This document shows positions 15,293 through 24,039 of a stretch of DNA of 64,000 nt, piece after piece. Each line of letters opens with the position of its first letter. Within the stretch, counting starts at the first letter, position 1. The notes beneath the pieces were generated by a model, which saw only the letters and a list, made by a program, of their open reading frames with translations, was not told the origin of the DNA and did no database searches. The translations under genes and the position numbers were made by a program. The stretch covers positions 1 to 64,000 of the forward strand of contig JANLHI010000021.1 of NCBI GenBank assembly GCA_024654525.1. Direction: 5' to 3'. This stretch comes from Patescibacteria group bacterium. Lineage in GTDB: Bacteria; Patescibacteria; Paceibacteria; UBA6257; 2-01-FULL-56-20.

Positions 15293-15802
15293 CTACTCGT
15301 CACAACAATCAACTAATTTATCCACAATATCGCTGAAGGTCCACGCTTTGCCCCGAGCAGATTCTTCTTTCGTAATTTCTTTAAACCTCGACGCATCAAT
15401 GAGTTTTAATCGTAACGCCCAGAACATCGAATATGTTTTGTATGCGCGATCGAACATTTCTTTCGCATCTGTTTTTTTACCGTCGCCATTTAACTTTGTC
15501 CCCACTTCCATAAGGCGCATCGTGACAGCCAAAAGATGCTTCGTAATACACCACGTTTCCCCCTCGTGACGCGGCACCATTTTTCCTAAAAGTTCTTTTC
15601 TCATTTCCCGTATTTCTCCAAGCAATGTGAGGTATTCAGGCTTCTGCGTTTTTGCGTTTGTGAAAAACATATGCTCTTCCAAACTTATGAGATTCATCAC
15701 TGCAATGCTTAAGTCTTCTTCCGTTGAGAGATCCACCGTTCCTGAAGATTTAAGTTTTTCAATTTTTTTTATCAATTCCTCAAAATTTTCTTGTATTTCC
15801 AT
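15293..15802 (-). CDS. Hypothetical helical protein with terminal Cys pair
   Basis: 169 residues, predicted mostly helical, with no signal peptide or membrane segment. It ends VDKLVDCCDE, a vicinal Cys pair, and has one internal Cys in GETWCITKH. I do not recognise a family. It lies between ccdA and the first thioredoxin-like gene, so a thiol or metal role is possible but unproven. Confidence 0.55.
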   Translation of the reverse strand: MEIQENFEELIKKIEKLKSSGTVDLSTEEDLSIAVMNLISLEEHMFFTNAKTQKPEYLTLLGEIREMRKELLGKMVPRHEGETWCITKHLLAVTMRLMEVGTKLNGDGKKTDAKEMFDRAYKTYSMFWALRLKLIDASRFKEITKEESARGKAWTFSDIVDKLVDCCDE

Positions 15803-15892
15803 GGTGGTAAGTATAAGTCACACTCATACGCAACGTACTATCTCCGTCTTACGGATAGTTGGGGGAGTGAACCATTCTTCTTGTGTCATAGT

Positions 15893-16675
15893 CTAAAGAA
15901 TAAAGATTATTACGCCAAGAAGGATCGCGCCAACTCCTCCCCATATCCTCATAGTACCCGTTTCTCGTTTTTTCCACTGCTGTATACGCTCGAGAACTCC
16001 CGCATCGCTCCCTAATGCAAGGATGAAGATCAGCGGAAGAATAAAGACGAGATTATAGAGTACAAGATACCCCATGCCACTCGCGTAGTTTTGTCCATCG
16101 TGTAAAAGCCCCAAAATAAGCAGGTAAGGTCCTCCGGTGCACGGAAACTCACAGAGTCCTACAAGTCCCCCCAAAAGAAACACCGCGGGAAGAGACGCCT
16201 TTTCCATCAACGAAGCCATCGGCTTATGAGAAATACTGGGAATTTTAAGCTTGATTGGAAACGATGGGAAGAAATGATTAATGAGACTCAAGAGTCCCGC
16301 CGCTATCATGAGGGACGCCGCGAGTTTTGCCATAAAATGGGGCGTGTTAAAGAGATGAAGCGCTTGGAGAAGTCCCACTCCTATCAAGAGATACGCCATA
16401 AACACGCCGAGAATATAGAATCCTCCTATTGTAAGAATTCGCGCGCGTTCTTTTTGAATACTCACCAAAAATGCAATGGTAAGAATTAATACCGAGAACG
16501 CACAGGGGTTGATACTATCCAATACCGCCGCAACAAGCACAAGAGGCAAAAGCCATTTTCCTCCTTGCGATATATTCCACAATGCATCCGTTCCAAGATT
16601 CCCTGTCTTAATAATCAGCGCTCCACCGACAAGTACCACTACCACTCCTAACACGATCCAAAATCGTTTTGACAT
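15893..16675 (-). CDS. CcdA/DsbD-type transmembrane electron carrier
   Basis: A 260-residue membrane protein with about seven hydrophobic helices. The paired Cys of the family are present in DSINPCAFSVL and CEFPCTGGPYL, which move reducing equivalents from cytoplasmic thioredoxin across the membrane. An N-terminal anchor precedes the core. It lies 7 bases downstream of the DUF1573 gene. No cytochrome c maturation genes are nearby, so the likely job is to reduce extracytoplasmic thiols, such as those of the thioredoxin-like neighbours. Confidence 0.88.
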   Translation of the reverse strand: MSKRFWIVLGVVVVLVGGALIIKTGNLGTDALWNISQGGKWLLPLVLVAAVLDSINPCAFSVLILTIAFLVSIQKERARILTIGGFYILGVFMAYLLIGVGLLQALHLFNTPHFMAKLAASLMIAAGLLSLINHFFPSFPIKLKIPSISHKPMASLMEKASLPAVFLLGGLVGLCEFPCTGGPYLLILGLLHDGQNYASGMGYLVLYNLVFILPLIFILALGSDAGVLERIQQWKKRETGTMRIWGGVGAILLGVIIFIL

Positions 16676-16682
16676 AAGGGCA

Positions 16683-17186
16683 TTATGGAATCACTTCCGC
16701 AGAAAAAGTAAGTTCAAGCGGTTTTCCAGAATCCGTGGCGACATATACTCCACGGTTTACACTTCCCAAACCCGCAGGTCCATGCGCGGCGGGATCGAAC
16801 ACCGCCTCCACCACCGCCTCTTCTCCCGGCTCAATCGGAATATTAATGCGTGGTAAAAATCCGTGTCCGCGCATACCGAATGGTCCCGCATCACCGCCGG
16901 AAGCTCGTATTTGCGCCGTAGTACACATACACGATGTGTAGAGCTGTGTCACACGCACTGCCTCATCACCGGTATTACGCACGGTAAACGCATGACTCAC
17001 TTTTCCCGCTCCCATGGATATTGGGCCAAATGCGTATAAGCTTTCATCGGGCACAAGAAGCGAAGGAACCTGTGACACCTGCACCGGTACTGTATCTTGC
17101 GAGCGCCAACTCCCTACCACTACAATACCTCCCACTATCACCATCACCGATACAATTCCTAAAAAAATATTATTTGTGTTTTTCAT
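16683..17186 (-). CDS. DUF1573 domain protein, membrane anchored
   Basis: About 167 residues. One N-terminal membrane helix (about 6-25) is followed by an Ig-like DUF1573 domain with FTVRNTGDEAVRVTQLYTSCMCTTA, the Cys-containing block typical of the family, and EPGEEAVVEAVFDP. Start ATG 17186 is used; a TTG four codons upstream is less likely. Such proteins often accompany extracytoplasmic redox or copper proteins. Its exact job is unknown. Confidence 0.78.
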   Translation of the reverse strand: MKNTNNIFLGIVSVMVIVGGIVVVGSWRSQDTVPVQVSQVPSLLVPDESLYAFGPISMGAGKVSHAFTVRNTGDEAVRVTQLYTSCMCTTAQIRASGGDAGPFGMRGHGFLPRINIPIEPGEEAVVEAVFDPAAHGPAGLGSVNRGVYVATDSGKPLELTFSAEVIP

Positions 17187-17262
17187 GAATACACGCAAAA
17201 TTCACTACAAAAAAACGAGCGTGGTTGCGTTGCGACTACAACGTAACTACGCTTGCCGTTTT

Positions 17263-17661
17263 TTATATGAGAGAAGGAATGCGCCTTTCACGAAGTGCGA
17301 GCCAACGATAAAAACGTACCGCATGCGGTCTGTCGCCGCGTGATGCATCTGTGGTACGGTACCCGGAATCAAAAAAGGAAAAAATCGACGCACTACCGGA
17401 CCATGCTATGCTAAAAACCACGGCAAGAAGCATTAACAATCCAATCCATCCGATAACATGTATCGTGGAAAAACTCTTGAGAATGTTCAAATGGAATGTC
17501 GCCATCCCGACAGATCCCACCGCTTCGGGACATATTGTCCCTCCTGTCGCGGTTTCCACAAGACACTTTCCGTATCCATCATGGTTCACCATCGCAAGCG
17601 CGCCGAACACCGCCATACCAAGAAACGCGCTAATCACGATAATCCCCAAAATCCTTTTCAT
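17263..17661 (-). CDS. Small membrane protein (hypothetical)
   Basis: 132 residues from ATG 17661. Two hydrophobic helices flank a loop with two Cys (GKCLVETATGGTICPEA). The C-terminal region is basic. I do not recognise a family. It sits between the DUF1573 gene and dsbB and is probably part of the same redox block. The upstream part of the open frame overlaps no recognisable domain and was left out. Confidence 0.6.
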   Translation of the reverse strand: MKRILGIIVISAFLGMAVFGALAMVNHDGYGKCLVETATGGTICPEAVGSVGMATFHLNILKSFSTIHVIGWIGLLMLLAVVFSIAWSGSASIFSFFDSGYRTTDASRGDRPHAVRFYRWLALRERRIPSLI

Positions 17662-17711
17662 ATACAGTGATTGTATACCTCCGACTATCCGTTCGCAACT
17701 GTGAACTATAT

Positions 17712-18248
17712 CTAATCCTCTTTTCTCATGCGCGCCATAACAAGAGAAACGATGATTAACGCAAATGCGCTCACTGCCATCATCGGTATCGTAATATACC
17801 CGTACTGAAGAACAAAACGTTGAGAACACGCCGCAGAGTATCCCACTGCCGAACACGGAACGGCAGGCGCCACACCCACTTGAAGCAAGTAATGATATGC
17901 GGCAATAATGCCTCCGATAACCGCGAGGGAAAGAGAATAATCAAGAATTGCTTTTTCTTTTTTGAAAAGCGCGATTCCCAGCAATATAACTTGCGGATAC
18001 ATGAAAATTCTTTGGAACCAACATAATTTACATGGCTCGTATCCGATAATATCGGAATACGTGAGACTGCCAAGTGTCGCGATAACCGCCGCGGAAAATG
18101 CGATCCAAAGCGCTTTTTTCTTCACCACCGTGCGAAGCCATGGAAACGCACCGGGAAAAAGCATTTCTGCGACAATAAGCACCACCGCAATATCGGCGGC
18201 AATCGTCAAAATGCCGAGTATTTGATTCACGCCATATGTTAATGTCAT
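17712..18248 (-). CDS. DsbB-type disulfide bond formation protein
   Basis: 178 residues with about four or five membrane helices. The first Cys pair is in YEPCKLCWFQRIFMYPQ, and the second in VPCSAVGYSAAC, matching the two pairs by which DsbB passes electrons from a thioredoxin-like oxidase to quinone. It ends three bases into the spacer before the paralogous thioredoxin-like gene that presumably serves as its partner. A BdbC-like family member is an equivalent name. It also carries an extra N-terminal helix. Confidence 0.88.
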   Translation of the reverse strand: MTLTYGVNQILGILTIAADIAVVLIVAEMLFPGAFPWLRTVVKKKALWIAFSAAVIATLGSLTYSDIIGYEPCKLCWFQRIFMYPQVILLGIALFKKEKAILDYSLSLAVIGGIIAAYHYLLQVGVAPAVPCSAVGYSAACSQRFVLQYGYITIPMMAVSAFALIIVSLVMARMRKED

Positions 18249-18251
18249 GAT

Positions 18252-18638
18252 TTATTTTTCAGGAGGAAGTTCGCACCCTGTTTTTTCCGCGAGACGCTCA
18301 AGCGACACCTCACCCTCTTCCCGACTCCCATCGGAAAATACCCACGTGGGATATGCTCCAATTCCCCTTTCGGTACAATACGCCAACCGACCACGTGCAT
18401 CACTTGTAGAACATTCCACATAGGGAAGTTTTTCCACGGATTGTCCAAAAAGTGCTTTTTGATTTTGGCAATGTTGACACCAAAATGCTCCGTAAAATAT
18501 TGCTCCTTTGTCGCTAAGGCATTGCGTAAATTCATCCAAATCATCTCGCCCAGCGGGCGTTGATAACGATAAAAGTCCCACCACGATAACTGCCAATGCC
18601 CCTACGACCCACCACGTATTGATTCTTTTTTTTGGCAT
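18252..18638 (-). CDS. Membrane-anchored thioredoxin-like protein (paralogue 2)
   Basis: 128 residues: N-terminal anchor (about 9-27), then YGAFWCQHCQNQK with the WCxxC active site, a second pair at VECSTSDARGRLAYC, and AYPTWVFSDG. It aligns along its length with the protein at 14898-15263. It lies immediately upstream of dsbB (3-base gap), so it is probably the oxidase arm, with the other copy perhaps the reductase arm fed by CcdA. This split is inference. Confidence 0.83.
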   Translation of the reverse strand: MPKKRINTWWVVGALAVIVVGLLSLSTPAGRDDLDEFTQCLSDKGAIFYGAFWCQHCQNQKALFGQSVEKLPYVECSTSDARGRLAYCTERGIGAYPTWVFSDGSREEGEVSLERLAEKTGCELPPEK

Positions 18639-18658
18639 GTAGCGGTATATTTACCTTT

Positions 18659-19567
18659 CTAGTTTTTTAGATATCTCCGTACCGCAATAAAGCTCGAGAA
18701 TATCCCGATACCTACACCGAAAAGTAATTGGTAGCCGAACAATACCGCGAAGTTTGATATAAAAAATCGGAAAATATCCAATCCCGGAATAAACACGCTA
18801 AGATATGGCGATGCAATATATACCACCGGCATTGCCAGCACCAAACTAATCACTGCCGCAATAATACCGGAGACAATACCCTCTACCATATACGGCCCTC
18901 GTACTAACGCATTTGATGCGCCCACCACCCGCATGATGCCTATCTCTTCGCGATTAGAATATATCGCAAGACGGATCGTGTTGAACACCACGAGTCCCGC
19001 AATAAGCGTGAGCGCCAGCGTGAGCGCCCATCCGATTCTATTTACATTATCGATAATCCGCGCAAGCCGATCTATTACCACTTGATTCTTTGCATAACTT
19101 ACATTATCCACATACGTGGAAAGATTCGGCGCTGAAAGATACTGCGCAATCGTCGCATATTGATCCGGACGTTGCGCCCTGATATTTAACGATGCCTGAA
19201 AAGGATTCGAGTTTAATTCGTTGATTGCCTGGCTTATTGCCTGATCGCTCTCATGAGTTGATTTAAAAAGTTCAAGCGCCCTATCGCTCGACACGTAATT
19301 AACTCCTTTTACTTCGGAAAGTTTCTCAAGTGATTGTTTGATATTCAAAATTTGATCTTCGGATGTATCGCTCTTGAAATAAACACTGATATCTATTTTG
19401 TCCTGGATAGAAACGACGGCATATGCCGTAATCACGCGGAATAAGATAAGTCCCACAAACACCATCAATGCCAGCACGGTAATTGCCACAGTGGCGGTAG
19501 AAAGCCACCCGTTCCTACGGAACCCCTTCATGCCGAATTTTAAAATACGAAAAAGGATAGTGAACAT
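18659..19567 (-). CDS. ftsX: Cell-division ABC transporter permease FtsX
   Basis: A 302-residue protein with one N-terminal membrane helix, a large extracytoplasmic domain (about 55-175) and three C-terminal helices. The EEIGIMRVVGASNALVRGPYM coupling motif is typical. FtsX and FtsE transmit signals that activate peptidoglycan hydrolases at the septum. It follows ftsE by 9 bases. The family length is about 300, so it is complete. Confidence 0.92.
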   Translation of the reverse strand: MFTILFRILKFGMKGFRRNGWLSTATVAITVLALMVFVGLILFRVITAYAVVSIQDKIDISVYFKSDTSEDQILNIKQSLEKLSEVKGVNYVSSDRALELFKSTHESDQAISQAINELNSNPFQASLNIRAQRPDQYATIAQYLSAPNLSTYVDNVSYAKNQVVIDRLARIIDNVNRIGWALTLALTLIAGLVVFNTIRLAIYSNREEIGIMRVVGASNALVRGPYMVEGIVSGIIAAVISLVLAMPVVYIASPYLSVFIPGLDIFRFFISNFAVLFGYQLLFGVGIGIFSSFIAVRRYLKN

Positions 19568-19576
19568 GATTTTATT

Positions 19577-20260
19577 TTACACTAATATGTATTTTCCTTT
19601 TTTCTCATCACGGACAACTCGTCCTCGATCCATGGTAATCACTCGTCTTTCCAAACTATTGATTACTTCTCGATCATGCGTTGCAAGTACCACCGTAGTA
19701 CCCAATTCGTTAATTTTCTCGAGAAGTTTGATAATTTCCCATGTATGGAATGGATCAAGATTTCCCGTCGGTTCGTCGGCAATAATAACTTCCGGTCGAT
19801 GAATCATCGCGCGCGCAATCGCCACTCGTTGTTTTTCACCTCCGGAAAGCTCGTTTGGAAAGTTCACTCCCTTGTCCGCAAGTCCCACCATATCAAGCAC
19901 CTGGGGTACTAACTCGTCAATTTCACGCTGGACCCGTCCCGCCACTTCCAATGCAAACGCAACATTTTCATGTGCGGTTTTTGTAGGGAGAAGACGGAAA
20001 TCTTGAAATACTACTCCTATGTGCCTTCGAAATTCAGGAAGTTCCGAAGAAGTTAATTTATTCACTTCATATTGCCCAAAAAATACACGTCCCCGACTTG
20101 GTTGCTCTTCACCAATGAGAAGCTTGATAACCGTGGATTTTCCCGCGCCGGAACGTCCCGCAAGAGAAACAAACTCTCCCGGCTTTATTTCAAAATCCAC
20201 ATCCTCCAATGCGGGAGTAGTATGTCCATACACCTTGGAAACTCCTTGAAATTCAATCAT
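19577..20260 (-). CDS. ftsE: Cell-division ATP-binding protein FtsE
   Basis: The protein has 227 residues. Walker A is GRSGAGKST, the signature is LSGGEKQRVAIARA, Walker B is EVIIADEPTGNLDP, and the H-loop lies in LATHDRE. It is the cytoplasmic ATPase partner of FtsX. It heads a two-gene unit transcribed away from prfB, with about 150 bases between them. Confidence 0.95.
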   Translation of the reverse strand: MIEFQGVSKVYGHTTPALEDVDFEIKPGEFVSLAGRSGAGKSTVIKLLIGEEQPSRGRVFFGQYEVNKLTSSELPEFRRHIGVVFQDFRLLPTKTAHENVAFALEVAGRVQREIDELVPQVLDMVGLADKGVNFPNELSGGEKQRVAIARAMIHRPEVIIADEPTGNLDPFHTWEIIKLLEKINELGTTVVLATHDREVINSLERRVITMDRGRVVRDEKKGKYILV

Positions 20261-20409
20261 GAGCGTGTTTGCAAATTATACTATTTATTCTTCAAAAAAC
20301 CATTTACCAAATTAAAAATCGGAATATATAACACTGGTTCCAATGATAGCAAATTTTTACGGGAATAGCCATATTATTTCCTAAATTCCGTTGCGACAAC
20401 CGTTTTTAA

Positions 20410-21445
20410 TTATATATCGGCACTTTCAATCTCTGCTTCGATAAACATGCTCAAATCACCCTCAAGCACTTTATTTACCTGCGAGGTCTCGACTTCCGTA
20501 CGATGGTCTTTCACCAATTGATACGGATTCAGTACATACGACCTAATTTGATTTCCCCACTCCGGCTTCACTTTGATACGAATATTTGAAAGCTCTTCTA
20601 TATGATGTTTCTCCATAAGTTGCACTATCTTCGCCTTCAAAAGACGCAGGGCGTACTCGCGGTTTTGCTGTTGAGAACGCTCGACGCGGGAGCTTACCGC
20701 AATACCGGTAGGAATGTGGACAATACGCACCGCAGTCTCTACTTTATTTACGTTCTGCCCTCCCGGCCCACCGGCGCGCGAGAATTCAAATTTTAAATCT
20801 CCTTCGGGAATCACCACTTTCGACTCCTCTACGGGAGGAAGATCGGGTACCACTTCCACAAGCGCAAATGCGGTATGACGAAGTTTTTTCGGGGAAAACG
20901 GGGAAATACGCACAAGCCGATGCACTCCGGATTCTTTTTTCAGATATCCGAAAGCATATTGCCCTTTTACTTCAATCATTCTGCTACGGGGGTTATCATC
21001 CACAATTCGCGTTTTCCATTCCTGTAACTCGGCATACTTTATATACATTTCCGCAAGCATCCGCGCCCAATCCTCTGCATCCTCTCCTCCCGCACCGGGA
21101 TAGAACGAAAGTATCGCCGATTGCGTGTCATATTTTCCTTTAAATAATTCCTTGAGTTCTAAAAAGCGAAATTTTCTTTTTATATCGTAATAAAGACTTT
21201 CATCGAATAATGATTCAAGTTTTATGATTCCTTCTTCTACTTCCTCATATTGATCCGTGAGATCGCGAAGTATTCCGAGTTGTTTAATCTTCTCGTCGGC
21301 AATCGTTCGATTACCCCAAAACTCAGGCTCACTTATCGCCTTTTCAATCGCCTCTATCTCCTTTTTTTTAGCCGTTACGTCAAAGCCGCCCGCCTAACCG
21401 GCGGGCTTCGATTGCAAATTCCTCTAGCTGCGCTTTGAAATCCAT
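20410..21445 (-). CDS. prfB: Peptide chain release factor 2 with programmed +1 frameshift
   Basis: The factor recognises UAA and UGA stops and releases the peptide through its GGQ motif (RAGGPGGQNVNK). Translation starts at ATG 21445 and reaches an in-frame TGA at 21382-21380 after 21 codons. The context CTT TGA C is the classical RF2 slippery site. Shifting +1 there restores a 344-residue RF2: LDVTAKKKEIEAIEK follows, then FYPGAGGEDAEDWARML. RF2 thus controls its own level. Upstream, GCCCGCC-GGTTA-GGCGGGC forms a perfect hairpin two bases before CTT; its 3' arm is also the G-rich stretch that would act as the Shine-Dalgarno-like stimulator. Reading only from the later Met at 21060 would lose the N-terminal domain. 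Confidence 0.93.
21380..21406 (-). promoter_or_regulatory. RF2 recoding site: CTT TGA C plus upstream hairpin
   Basis: The slippery CTT is at 21385-21383, the TGA at 21382-21380. The hairpin occupies 21406-21388 (seven pairs, five-base loop), two bases upstream of CTT. In Escherichia coli this place holds an unpaired AGGGGG; here the G-rich element is one arm of a stem. Confidence 0.85.
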
Positions 21446-21472
21446 AGTTTTACCAGAATACCATACTTTCCG

Positions 21473-21658
21473 CTACCCTTTCCAGTCCTCAACGACGATT
21501 CTTTTTTTCTTATTATCTATCGTTAAGGAGAGTTTCTGTCTGTTTTTCCAACGCCATCGACGCACCACATCTACGGGAATTGTGATTGCATAACTCTTTC
21601 CATTTGACGTTTTATTCAGTGATCGCACATTTTTATTTTCGATTTTCCTTCGAGGCAT
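21473..21658 (-). CDS. AbrB/MazE-type DNA-binding protein
   Basis: 61 residues. YAITIPVDVVRRWRWKNRQ followed by a beta strand (LSLTIDNKKKRIVVE) matches the SpoVT/AbrB swapped-hairpin fold used by transition regulators and MazE-type antitoxins. No toxin gene is adjacent, so it may be a lone regulator. It lies between prfB and the asparaginase terminator. Confidence 0.7.
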   Translation of the reverse strand: MPRRKIENKNVRSLNKTSNGKSYAITIPVDVVRRWRWKNRQKLSLTIDNKKKRIVVEDWKG

Positions 21659-21674
21659 ATATTCATCATAAAAA

Positions 21675-21710
21675 AATCCCGGTATTAATTCAAGGATTAA
21701 TGCCGGGATT
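21675..21710 (-). terminator. Intrinsic terminator after the asparaginase gene
   Basis: A long inverted repeat (AATCCCGG-ATTAAT type arms at 21675-21690 and 21695-21710) is followed on the minus strand by TTTTTT. It lies 19 bases past the asparaginase stop codon. Confidence 0.85.
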
Positions 21711-21728
21711 CCGAAAATTGAAAACTTT

Positions 21729-22829
21729 CTATATAAGTTCGTTTTCGATTGTTATCTCACCATGCAAATCCTGAAGCATTCTGTATTTGATATCAACGTA
21801 ACTGCAGTTTTGCGCAAGAAGCCATCCGAGTTTCGTGGTAATGGATTCAATACTCATATCAAACGCAGGGATTGCAAGATCGTTATCTTTTAAATATTTC
21901 CCGTTTTCATTCACCTGAAAACTGGCAATACCAGTCGGAGCTTGAGTGGTAACCACAAGAGGAATTTCTTTTTCTTTCAGATAACCAACCCCTTCCCGAA
22001 GATGCACACTCACGTCTCCTGCTCCAAATGCCCGAAGGATGATCGCTTTCACGCCATTTTGCTCGACAAGCGTTTTAAAAATGTCCGGCGACATACCCGG
22101 GAACTCGGTAAGCGAAGCGATGTGTTGTGTATCAAAATCTTTTTTCACACTCAATACTCTTGCCTGAATTGCAAGAGGTTTTACTTTCGAGAGATATGAA
22201 ATGTATTTATCGAGTGCGTTTTCATCAATACGCATGAACCTTCCAATCTGCCCAAGAGCCCCTTTGATGAAAGACGAAAACGGGTCGTAATCGAAATCCG
22301 TCCCTTTCTTTACCCTGACTCCGGAAATAATTTTACTCCCAAATACCGCCATGACACCCTTGATAGGGTGATATCCCCACACGGCAAGCCGCAAAGCATT
22401 CACGAGGTTCGTGGTGGCATCACTCCCCAAATATCCAAGAGGAACCTGCGCACCCGTCACAATTACCGGCTTGTTGATATTCTCGAGCGCAAATGTAAGC
22501 GCGGCACACGTGTATCCCATAGTATTCGTGCCATGGAGCACGATGAATGCATCATAGTCGTCGTATGTTTCCTGAATTTTCCCCGCAATCGCTGTCCAAT
22601 TCTCAGGAAGCACATCCGAGCTATCCACATTAAAAAGCTGTTCGATTTGCGGCTCCACTTCAATTGCCCAATTCTTTTTGAGAATAGAAATAGACATCTG
22701 CAGAGTGGCAAGAAAACTGTCCGGGTCTGATTTTACCGCATCCGCAACCACCTCGTTCACCGCTACATTTCCGGCGATTGTGCCACCCGTAAGGATAAGC
22801 AGTATCCTTTTTTTCGCATATCCTGTCAT
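21729..22829 (-). CDS. Type I L-asparaginase family protein
   Basis: The protein has 366 residues. LTGGTIAG near the N-terminus and VLHGTNTMGYTCAALTFALE supply the two catalytic threonine motifs; DSSDVLPENW and VTGAQVPLGYLGSDA are further family blocks. It would hydrolyse asparagine to aspartate and ammonia in the cytoplasm; no signal peptide is present. A GatD-like subunit is an alternative, but no gatE is near and the length fits asparaginase. It lies 22 bases after the EamA transporter and probably shares its transcript. Confidence 0.85.
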   Translation of the reverse strand: MTGYAKKRILLILTGGTIAGNVAVNEVVADAVKSDPDSFLATLQMSISILKKNWAIEVEPQIEQLFNVDSSDVLPENWTAIAGKIQETYDDYDAFIVLHGTNTMGYTCAALTFALENINKPVIVTGAQVPLGYLGSDATTNLVNALRLAVWGYHPIKGVMAVFGSKIISGVRVKKGTDFDYDPFSSFIKGALGQIGRFMRIDENALDKYISYLSKVKPLAIQARVLSVKKDFDTQHIASLTEFPGMSPDIFKTLVEQNGVKAIILRAFGAGDVSVHLREGVGYLKEKEIPLVVTTQAPTGIASFQVNENGKYLKDNDLAIPAFDMSIESITTKLGWLLAQNCSYVDIKYRMLQDLHGEITIENELI

Positions 22830-22850
22830 ATAATTACTTCCTTTATACCA

Positions 22851-23690
22851 TTAAATAACAAACGACAAAACAAGCACAAGAATTGAGGCGGCAACCTTTT
22901 TGAGAGTGGGCTTTTCACTGAGGAACAGTGCTCCGAGAATAAATACAAAAACGGGGGTTATGTTCGCGAGAGTTACGGTAACTCCGGCGTTTCCGCGAGT
23001 AAGTGCAAAATAGAGAAGTGTCCATTGCCCGATAACAAAAAGTCCCCGGAAAAATATGAAGCGATATTGAGATGCGGTAATATCCCGAAGTTGGAAGTTG
23101 AAAAACAAGAGCGCAAAAAGAGCAATAAGTCCTGCCCGAAACATATAAAGCGTGGGAGAATTTATCGCTTCAAGAGTGCTTAATAAATATTTTGAAGGAA
23201 TTGCCGATATTCCAAAAAGAAACGAGGAGAGAATCGCGGGTTGCAATGTTGCGGTTTTGAATTTGGAAAAGTTACTGAAATCTGTTGAGAAAATAATGAT
23301 GCCAATCAAAATGAGAAATGAAAAGACATACGAGGAAAGATGAACTGTATCATCTAATATGAGCCACCCTAGCAAGAACGTAAATGCCGGAGCAAGAGAA
23401 AGTATGGGAGTAGCCACGCTTGCTTCCGTGTGCTCAAATGTTTTAAAGAAAAAGTAGTTTGCAAGCGTATCGATAAAAGCAATAAGAATAACTAGAGAGC
23501 ACGCAATAATAGAAGGGGTAAAGGAATAAAAGAATGGAGAAATAATAAGAAGCGTCGCCCCCATCGTAAGGAAGTTAATCCCCAAGATATCTCTCGATTT
23601 CAAATTCTTAAGAAGCGTCCGTGCTAAAATATTCGCGATTGAACCAAGGAGCGCCGAGCCTATTGCAATTAATGTGAAACTTGAATTCAT
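22851..23690 (-). CDS. EamA/DMT-family transporter
   Basis: The protein has 279 residues with about ten membrane helices arranged as two EamA halves; the second begins after ATLQPAILSSFLFGIS, and LANITPVFVFILGALFLSEKP is a typical late motif. These export amino acids or other metabolites, or import nutrients. The substrate cannot be read from sequence. Pairing with asparaginase hints at an amino acid, but this is weak. Confidence 0.82.
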   Translation of the reverse strand: MNSSFTLIAIGSALLGSIANILARTLLKNLKSRDILGINFLTMGATLLIISPFFYSFTPSIIACSLVILIAFIDTLANYFFFKTFEHTEASVATPILSLAPAFTFLLGWLILDDTVHLSSYVFSFLILIGIIIFSTDFSNFSKFKTATLQPAILSSFLFGISAIPSKYLLSTLEAINSPTLYMFRAGLIALFALLFFNFQLRDITASQYRFIFFRGLFVIGQWTLLYFALTRGNAGVTVTLANITPVFVFILGALFLSEKPTLKKVAASILVLVLSFVI

Positions 23691-24039
23691 TGCATAAATA
23701 ATTTCATTACCACAACGGGGTTAGTTAATATTCATGAGTATCTATTGTACTCCGCTCAAACCTACTTTTGCAAAAACCCCTGACTTCGCACGCGCCTCGC
23801 CTGCGCCGACCTGTCTGCCGTGCCAACGGCACAGGTAGAGGCTTCGCGGGCAGATAGCCATGGACGATCCTACTGTGCCCCTTCGTAGCTTTCTTGTCCG
23901 CCGAAGCTTTAGCGAAGGTGGAGCGAAGTAGGAACGGAAATGCCCGAGGCTCATTTACGTATGTGCTTGCCCCGACCCTCCCATGCACACGCAAACCCGC
24001 CGTCTCCAGCTTGCTTCGCGCCAGAGATGGCGGGACTCC
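23691..24039. repeat. Gene-free stretch with hairpin repeats
   Basis: No convincing gene is seen in these 349 bases. They hold several GC-rich inverted repeats: TGCCGT-GCCA-ACGGCA near 23817-23832, a GTCCGCCGAAGC...GGTGGAG element near 23897-23923, and a stem CCCGCC (23996-24001) with GGCGGG (24029-24034), directly after the restriction-enzyme stop, which may act as terminator. An open frame at 23725-23994 looks like a chance product of this composition. Confidence 0.6.

Noticed and set aside
21380..21445. prfB as a broken gene because of the in-frame TGA
   Set aside because: The CTT TGA C context and perfect restoration of RF2 homology after +1 shift show programmed recoding.
23725..23994. 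Minus-strand frame of 89 codons in a repeat-rich spacer
   Set aside because: Its codons are made of the hairpin repeats; no ribosome site or domain is seen.
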